Positions 59,032 through 64,000 of a stretch of DNA of 64,000 bases are shown here, piece after piece. The stretch is taken from positions 3,293,583 through 3,357,582 of the forward strand of contig JYIP02000002.1 in assembly GCA_001051155.2 (NCBI GenBank), given 5' to 3'. The notes beneath the pieces are model-generated. The model had not been told where the DNA came from. It saw only the letters and a program-made list of their open reading frames with translations, and did not search any database. This stretch comes from Chrysoporthe austroafricana. Lineage: Eukaryota; Ascomycota; Sordariomycetes; Diaporthales; Cryphonectriaceae. The position numbers and the translations under genes were made by a program. Every line of letters begins with the position of its first letter. Position 1 is the stretch's first letter.

Positions 59032-62000
59032 ATGCTGTCCCCCAGCACCGTCGACACTAGAGCGCGCGGGGCGGCGCTGTCGATCCGGAGATGGCCCGCC
59101 GCGGCGATCGCCAGTGCCATCCTGGCCTCGCTTGCCGTCCCCGCCGCCGCTGCGGCCGAGACACTGCGGCCGTATATACCAACGACGATTCTGATCCCCA
59201 CGGCTGCAGAGGCCGGCAACGGCAGCACCGCGTACGTCCTGACGCCCAGCGGTGCCGGCGACTCGGTCGACCTCCTGTCCCTCGACATCTCGTCGGCGCT
59301 GGCCGCCTCGTCCGTCGCCAGTGCCGCCACGACGCTGACATCCGGACTCCCCTTCTTCTCATCAAGCAGCAGTAGCAGCAACACCACGACATTCTCGCCC
59401 GCGCTGGCGTCAGATGGCTCTATCATCGTCTACGCAGGTGACTGCACATCAGACAACGGCTCATCAATATGGGTCTACAACACCACCACCTCCTCAGGCC
59501 AGGCATCATGGGACCAGCAGCAGGATGCCTCCGCCGATGCCACCACAGGCCCGTATTTCCTGGGCGGTGGCGTGGCCTACTCCGAGGTCATCGCACCGTT
59601 CGTGTCACCGCCACAGTTCTATTCCTACGGGGGCCAGTGCCCCAACGCGACCCTGAACGGGACAACCTGGGTCAACGCGGCGGACTACTCCAACGCCATG
59701 GTGAGGCTCACGTCTTCCTCCGACGGCTACAAGGCCGAGGTCCTGTCGCCGGGGTCCCAGCCCGTCGCCGAGGCCGGCTTCACCTTCACCCAGCTGCTCC
59801 CGTCCACGTCCAACATCTCGGGCACGGTGACGCAGACCGTCAACAGCATCGTGCTGGGCGGCCATACCCGCAACGCCTTCGTGAACATCTCGACCGCCGC
59901 CATCTGGTCCCTGCCCGAGGAGTCCTGGAGCTACGTCGCCATCTCCGGCCCGTCCGCCGCGTCCTCGTCCGCCACGAGCGAGCTCGCCAAGAACGCCGAC
60001 GCGACCGTCCAGGTGCAGTCCCGCTCGGGGCACACCGCCGTGCTCAACGAGGCCGGCACGGCGCTGGTCATCCTCGGCGGGTGGGTCGGCAACACGAGCC
60101 AGCCCGCCGAGCCTCAGCTCGTCGTGCTGGACCTGAGCGGGAGCGCGTTCGGGGAGTGGGCCTGGGTCGTCCCCGCTGACCAGCCTCTGAGCGGCGGCGA
60201 GGGGATCTACGGCCACGGCGCGGCGCTGCTGCCAGGCAATGTGATGATGGTGGCGGGTGGGTACTCCATCTCGTCATCGTCGTCTGGCTCCTCCTCCGCG
60301 TCCAGGCTGCGCGCGCGAGACAGCATCGGCGTGGCCGGCGGACAGCTCCAGATGTTCCTGAACCTCACCTCCCTCGCCTGGTCCGACTCGTACACGAACC
60401 CATCGAGCACCACGTCCTCGGCAGCCGACAGCCACGGCGCAGCCCCTACGGAGGCCATGAGATTGGGCCTCGAGGTCGGCCTGGGCGCCGGCATCCCGCT
60501 CCTCCTGATTATCCTCTGCGTGGCCGTCTTCTGCATCCGCCGCCGTCAGCGCCGCCGGCATGCCAACCGCGACGAGCACATCCGCGGTCTTACCACTGGC
60601 GCGGCCTTCATCACCCCCGAGGAGATGTACGAGGCTGAGCACGACCAGCCGTACCCCTGGGTGCCCAAGGCCGCAGCGCGCTGGTACTCATACACTGGTG
60701 GGCATGATCCGTACCTCCGCGGCGACAAGTCGTTGGGCTACGAGAGCCTCCGCGGCCAGCAAGGCGCCCAGCATCACGACTTTAGCGACTCTGCGGCCGT
60801 CGAGCCGCCCTATGGGTACCGGGGTGCCGTCCGGAGGAAGCCCAACCCTCGAGTCGCCCAGGGACTGTACCAGCCTACCGGGGTCGACGAGAGTAGGACC
60901 TTCGCGGCCATCTCGCCGATCATGGAGGACGAGGAGGACGAGATGTCCATGCACGGGGCCATCAGCCCGGACAAAGAGATCGAGGGCGAAGACGACCCGT
61001 TCGTCACGCCTGTCAACGACACGCCGACTCCCACGAGGAGCCAATTCCCTAGCGGGAATGAGCACAGCACTGTGCTGTTCGCCCCCACCCCGTCGAGCCC
61101 GGGGCCGCCCAGCCCGACGGACGACCGCACGCCGACGCAGACGCCGCCGCAGGTCCGCCCGCAACATCCAGAGGTGACCGACTGGGTGACGGACGTCGAC
61201 GCCTCGGACGCGCTCATCACAAGGCGCCTCCAGGCCCACGGCGCGGCGGGGCGCGTCGGGCGCATCTCGCCCACCCGCCGGTCGTCCGTCCGCTTCGCCG
61301 ACGGCGAGCTGACCCCGACGACGCCCGGCGCCCGCACCGAGAGCGGCCTGTCCGAGTCGAACCGCAGCGCCTTCAGCTTCATGCCCAACCGCTCCGACTC
61401 GCTGCGGGCCGGGGCCGCGGCCGGGACCGAGAAGAGGGGTGGCACGTCGCACTCGGACCACAGCAGCAGCAGCCACAGCAACAGCAGCTTCATCACCGCC
61501 AAGTCCATCCCGACCCTGCAGTACGAAGGGCCGGCGCTGCTCCTCGGCCGGCCGCGGCCGATCTCGGACATCGAGGACCTGGCCAACGCCTCGGACGACG
61601 ACGCGCCCGGCAGCCCGAGCAAGAGCAAGCCGCAGCGGAGGAGCTTCTTCGGCAGCCTGCGCCGGGTGTTCAGCGGGCCCAGCAGCAGCAGCTCCGCCAC
61701 GGGGTCGACCCGCACCGAGAGCCCCACGCACGGGGACAGCAGCGACTACGACCGCTTCGGCCTCGGCAGCCTGGGCCTCGGGCTGCAGAAGCGGAAGCAG
61801 GGGCGGTCCGCGTGGGAGTACGGCGGGGTCGGCGCCTCTGCCACCGGCCGCGGCCCCGGCACAGGCGAGGGCTGGGACGAGGAGGACTGGGATGTCGAGC
61901 GGGCGGTGGAGCAGAGGCTCGTGCAGGTCATGTTCAGCGTCCCGAAGGAGAGGCTACGGATTGTTAACGGCGAGCCCGACGTCATTTCTATCGGAGAGTC

Positions 62001-62544
62001 CGCTGTCATTGTGAACCCAGAACAGGACGAGGAACACGATAACGATGGGGAAAGAGAAGATGAGCCCTCATCTATTTTCGACAAGGGAAAGGAGAGAGCG
62101 GGGTCGAAGCCGGTTGATATATCAGATGATGGTCTCCCTGAGAGCAGGGACGAGGCCGAGAAGGAAGACAAGGGAAAGCAGCTCGAGGAAGCGGCACCAC
62201 TACTGCGCGAGCAGAGAAGCTTCGAGAGCGCGAGCAATGAGAAGGCAGCACAAGTCGAGACCGGGGCCCGGCTGCACGAGCAGACGAGCTTCGAGAGCGC
62301 GACCAACGAGAAGGTGAGGCAGGACGAGCGCAAGGCCCGGCTGCTCGAGGTGCCGCAGCCGCGCACCAGCGAGGACTCTTACTCGCCCAGGAGGAGCTTC
62401 TCGCCGGGCGTGCCGATGCAGGCCGAGGAGGTCCGGTTCGAGAGGAGGCGCACCAGGGTCCTGGACCTGGTCGAGAGCTTCGAGCAGCGGAGCAGGAGCA
62501 ACAGCCCGACCAAGGACAGGCTGACCCCGGAGCGCTCATGGTGA
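59032..62544 (+). CDS. Single-pass membrane protein with kelch-like ectodomain and long disordered tail
   Basis: Single exon, 1170 aa. A signal peptide or anchor lies at about residues 20-42 (AAIASAILASLAVPAAAAAE). The ectodomain (about 43-470) has features of a galactose-oxidase/kelch beta-propeller: GSIIVYAGDC, NSIVLGGHT, SGHTAVLNEAGTALVILGGW and GHGAALLPGNVMMVAGGYS, each a kelch-type strand with a Gly pair. Many NxS/T sequons occur. A membrane helix is at about 478-503 (LGAGIPLLLIILCVAVFCI) followed by RRRQRRR. The cytosolic tail of about 660 residues is Ser/Pro/charged and disordered, with a conserved-looking patch EEDWDVERAVEQRLVQVMFS and SVPKERLRIVNGE near 950-985. Two 23-residue repeats lie near the end. 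The architecture recalls fungal polarity and surface proteins with propeller ectodomains, but I do not assign a named ortholog. Confidence 0.82.
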   Translation: MLSPSTVDTRARGAALSIRRWPAAAIASAILASLAVPAAAAAETLRPYIPTTILIPTAAEAGNGSTAYVLTPSGAGDSVDLLSLDISSALAASSVASAATTLTSGLPFFSSSSSSSNTTTFSPALASDGSIIVYAGDCTSDNGSSIWVYNTTTSSGQASWDQQQDASADATTGPYFLGGGVAYSEVIAPFVSPPQFYSYGGQCPNATLNGTTWVNAADYSNAMVRLTSSSDGYKAEVLSPGSQPVAEAGFTFTQLLPSTSNISGTVTQTVNSIVLGGHTRNAFVNISTAAIWSLPEESWSYVAISGPSAASSSATSELAKNADATVQVQSRSGHTAVLNEAGTALVILGGWVGNTSQPAEPQLVVLDLSGSAFGEWAWVVPADQPLSGGEGIYGHGAALLPGNVMMVAGGYSISSSSSGSSSASRLRARDSIGVAGGQLQMFLNLTSLAWSDSYTNPSSTTSSAADSHGAAPTEAMRLGLEVGLGAGIPLLLIILCVAVFCIRRRQRRRHANRDEHIRGLTTGAAFITPEEMYEAEHDQPYPWVPKAAARWYSYTGGHDPYLRGDKSLGYESLRGQQGAQHHDFSDSAAVEPPYGYRGAVRRKPNPRVAQGLYQPTGVDESRTFAAISPIMEDEEDEMSMHGAISPDKEIEGEDDPFVTPVNDTPTPTRSQFPSGNEHSTVLFAPTPSSPGPPSPTDDRTPTQTPPQVRPQHPEVTDWVTDVDASDALITRRLQAHGAAGRVGRISPTRRSSVRFADGELTPTTPGARTESGLSESNRSAFSFMPNRSDSLRAGAAAGTEKRGGTSHSDHSSSSHSNSSFITAKSIPTLQYEGPALLLGRPRPISDIEDLANASDDDAPGSPSKSKPQRRSFFGSLRRVFSGPSSSSSATGSTRTESPTHGDSSDYDRFGLGSLGLGLQKRKQGRSAWEYGGVGASATGRGPGTGEGWDEEDWDVERAVEQRLVQVMFSVPKERLRIVNGEPDVISIGESAVIVNPEQDEEHDNDGEREDEPSSIFDKGKERAGSKPVDISDDGLPESRDEAEKEDKGKQLEEAAPLLREQRSFESASNEKAAQVETGARLHEQTSFESATNEKVRQDERKARLLEVPQPRTSEDSYSPRRSFSPGVPMQAEEVRFERRRTRVLDLVESFEQRSRSNSPTKDRLTPERSW
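62209..62346 (+). repeat. Two tandem 69-nt coding repeats (23 residues each)
   Basis: Inside the tail of the kelch-like protein, copies start at 62209 and 62278. Each reads EQ-(R/T)-SFESA-(S/T)-NEK and ends with a GARLH or KARLL block. The spacing is exactly 69 nt, so the frame is kept. A weaker related block precedes them (EEAAPLL). Confidence 0.85.
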
Positions 62545-63675
62545 GATGGTACTCCGGAGGCGCGCTTACATCGGGGTTTGCGCCTGGGTCCTCTGCATGC
62601 GGCATAAGTAGTTTTATGGAGCATAGGATACTCGCCCGCGGACACTGGGGCCAGCAGGCATACGTACAAGACGTCGAAATATATCGGCCTGGGAGGACGT
62701 TCTGCTATACGCGGTGTCACAAGAAGGGGCTCGGGAGTATTAGGAATACCCGGGCATTTGTAGATGGGCATTGCCATCTCTTGTTTCGATAGGAATCAGG
62801 CGTTACTTGAAATCCATATACATCTTCAACACCAGCCCCCTCCCCAACTCGTCTCTTCGGTTAAGGCCTGTTTTGTTTATGCAGTTGATATCTGCTTTGC
62901 CCTGGTCAATGTGGACACAACAGCCAGGCTTGCTCCTATAATAATTGCTTGCCAGCGAGGATGGAAAATTGCACACATTTGTGCAGTGGCCATGTCCACT
63001 AGGACCACCACCTGCACCACAGCTACTGAGGGATGAATACTTGTTGAACGCATAACCTCGAGTCCATACCATTGATACTGCCATGCTGATGTCATTGCCC
63101 GTGAGAAACAACCTCTCAAGTCCCGTCCTAGACCCCCAAATGTACTGTATTACATAGCTGTCTAAGGGATGAGACCTGAGTATAGTTACAGTCAGTCCTT
63201 AGGCGAGATAAGTGCACGAGTAAAGTAAGCAGCTACCGAGACCCTTTGGTATTCGTTTACAGAATGAGTGACAAGTACATTGTAAGAGTGATCTGAAACC
63301 TCATCCAAGAAGTACCTCGACTGCTGCACAATAGGTGTCGTTTGTCGTAGCACTTAGCTGTGCAACTTGGAAGATAGGCGAGATGCGTTCAGGGTGAAGC
63401 CCCAAGGGCTAACAATCCCCCCGCTTACCTAAAGTGGCCCCCTGCCCCGCAGTGCTGTCACAGGCCGAACAAGCTCCTATTAGGCTGCTGCTCCAGGAGC
63501 TGCTCCCCCTTCCGACGCCTCTTTTCCAGCGCCGTCCAGGTCTACCGTGTCTGCATCTGCATTGCATTCTTGTTGTCGAGACAGCAAGGCACTCGTCGCT
63601 CATTCCAACTTCCCAGAACAATCCCACCACACCGCCAAGCTGGAAGAATTCATTGAGCATCAGGCCGAAATCACG
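62545..63675. other. Intergenic, propeller gene 3' end to BAR gene promoter
   Basis: About 1.1 kb without a recognised gene. The right end (63430-63660) is pyrimidine-rich, as expected for the BAR gene leader. Confidence 0.5.
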
Positions 63676-64000
63676 ATGGATAACTTCAAGAATTTCGGTA
63701 ATCGCCTCAGGTAAGCGCAGAAACAGATACAACTCGAGTCATCCGCCGGCCTGAGAGGGCCATGCGACACAGAACTGGATAGCTGACGACGACTGCCCTG
63801 CCAGCGGCTTCGGGGCACAGATCACCCCATTCGCCTCCCGTACTTTTCAGTACACCAAGGAGCAGCTGGGCCAGGCTGAGGACAAGGTGAGTGTCAATAG
63901 GAAGATGGGATTCAAAAGAACGCACGTGCTGATCCGCGCTCCGAAAACAGACACAGCTCCCTCCCGACTACATCGACCTGGAGAAGCGCGTCGATGCCCT
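63676..64000 (+). CDS. GVP36: BAR-domain protein, GVP36-like (5' end only)
   Basis: Start of a gene cut by the window edge. Exons are 63676-63710, 63805-63886 and 63951 onward. Joined, the protein begins MDNFKNFGNRLS, then GFGAQITPFASRTFQYTKEQ, LGQAEDK and TQLPPDYIDLEKRVDAL, where the window ends. This matches the opening of the fungal Gvp36-type BAR proteins, which bind and bend Golgi and endosomal membranes. The N-terminal amphipathic stretch before the helices is typical. Both introns have GTAAGC or GTGAGT donors, and the phases agree (35 nt, then 82 nt). The exact ortholog call needs the rest of the gene. Confidence 0.8.

Noticed and set aside
60688..61731. 347-codon open frame antisense to the kelch-like protein
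   Set aside because: Shadow of GC-rich third positions in a long single-exon gene.

Overview
This window is nuclear DNA from a filamentous ascomycete, most likely a Sordariomycete (class-level placement is an inference from gene content and style). The evidence is short GT-AG introns of about 50-100 nt with CTRAC-like branch sites, widely spaced single genes with no operons, GC-rich coding sequence, Zn2Cys6 regulators, a WSC-type wall sensor, secreted GH28 and GH1 enzymes, a fungal HET-domain fragment and a fungal NACHT-type fragment. Gene models below were spliced by hand; in every intact multi-exon model the phases close and the lengths divide by three.

Layout. 0.6-2.8 kb: Cdc3-type septin (+). 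4.3-6.0 kb: mitoribosomal protein uS4m/NAM9 (-), head to head with the La RNA-binding protein gene (+, 6.7-7.9 kb). 9.1-10.7 kb: secreted exo-type GH28 pectinase (-), six exons. 11.8-13.8 kb: a decayed mosaic made of the 5' end of a HET-domain gene (+), a Ty3/gypsy reverse-transcriptase relic with seven in-frame stops (-), and the 5' end of an NLR-like NACHT gene (-) cut shortly after its P-loop. 15.6-18.3 kb: NirA/NIT4-like zinc-cluster activator (+). 18.6-19.3 kb: HIT (Fhit/Hnt2-like) hydrolase (-). 20.0-22.1 kb: MFS transporter (-). 24.4-25.7 kb: ferrochelatase (-), head to head with KU70 (+, 26.3-28.3 kb). 29.0-31.0 kb: secreted GH1 beta-glucosidase (+). 31.6-34.8 kb: large protein with a central Zn2Cys6 cluster split by a GC-AG intron (+). 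34.8-41.9 kb: about 7 kb without a credible gene, ending in a pyrimidine-rich probable promoter. 41.9-43.4 kb: WSC-domain wall-stress sensor (+). 46.5-47.7 kb: membrane-anchored PI-PLC X-domain protein (-). 48.7-51.5 kb: CSC1/OSCA-family channel (-). 54.2-55.2 kb: short-chain dehydrogenase (-). 56.2-58.0 kb: unrecognised coiled-coil protein (+). 59.0-62.5 kb: single-pass membrane protein with a kelch-like ectodomain and a long disordered tail (+). 63.7 kb to the right edge: start of a BAR-domain (GVP36-like) gene (+).

The genes do not form one pathway. Most are conserved housekeeping genes (septin, uS4m, La, ferrochelatase, Ku70, HIT, CSC1, BAR) mixed with lineage-type surface, secreted and regulatory genes. 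No biosynthetic cluster, CRISPR array, rRNA or confident tRNA was seen. The most unusual region is the HET / Ty3-gypsy / NLR mosaic at 11.8-13.8 kb. Other points worth a second look are a 4-nt coding first exon in the septin gene, a GC-AG intron inside a zinc-cluster motif, frame-preserving introns in two genes, and an optional C-terminal tail on the MFS transporter.
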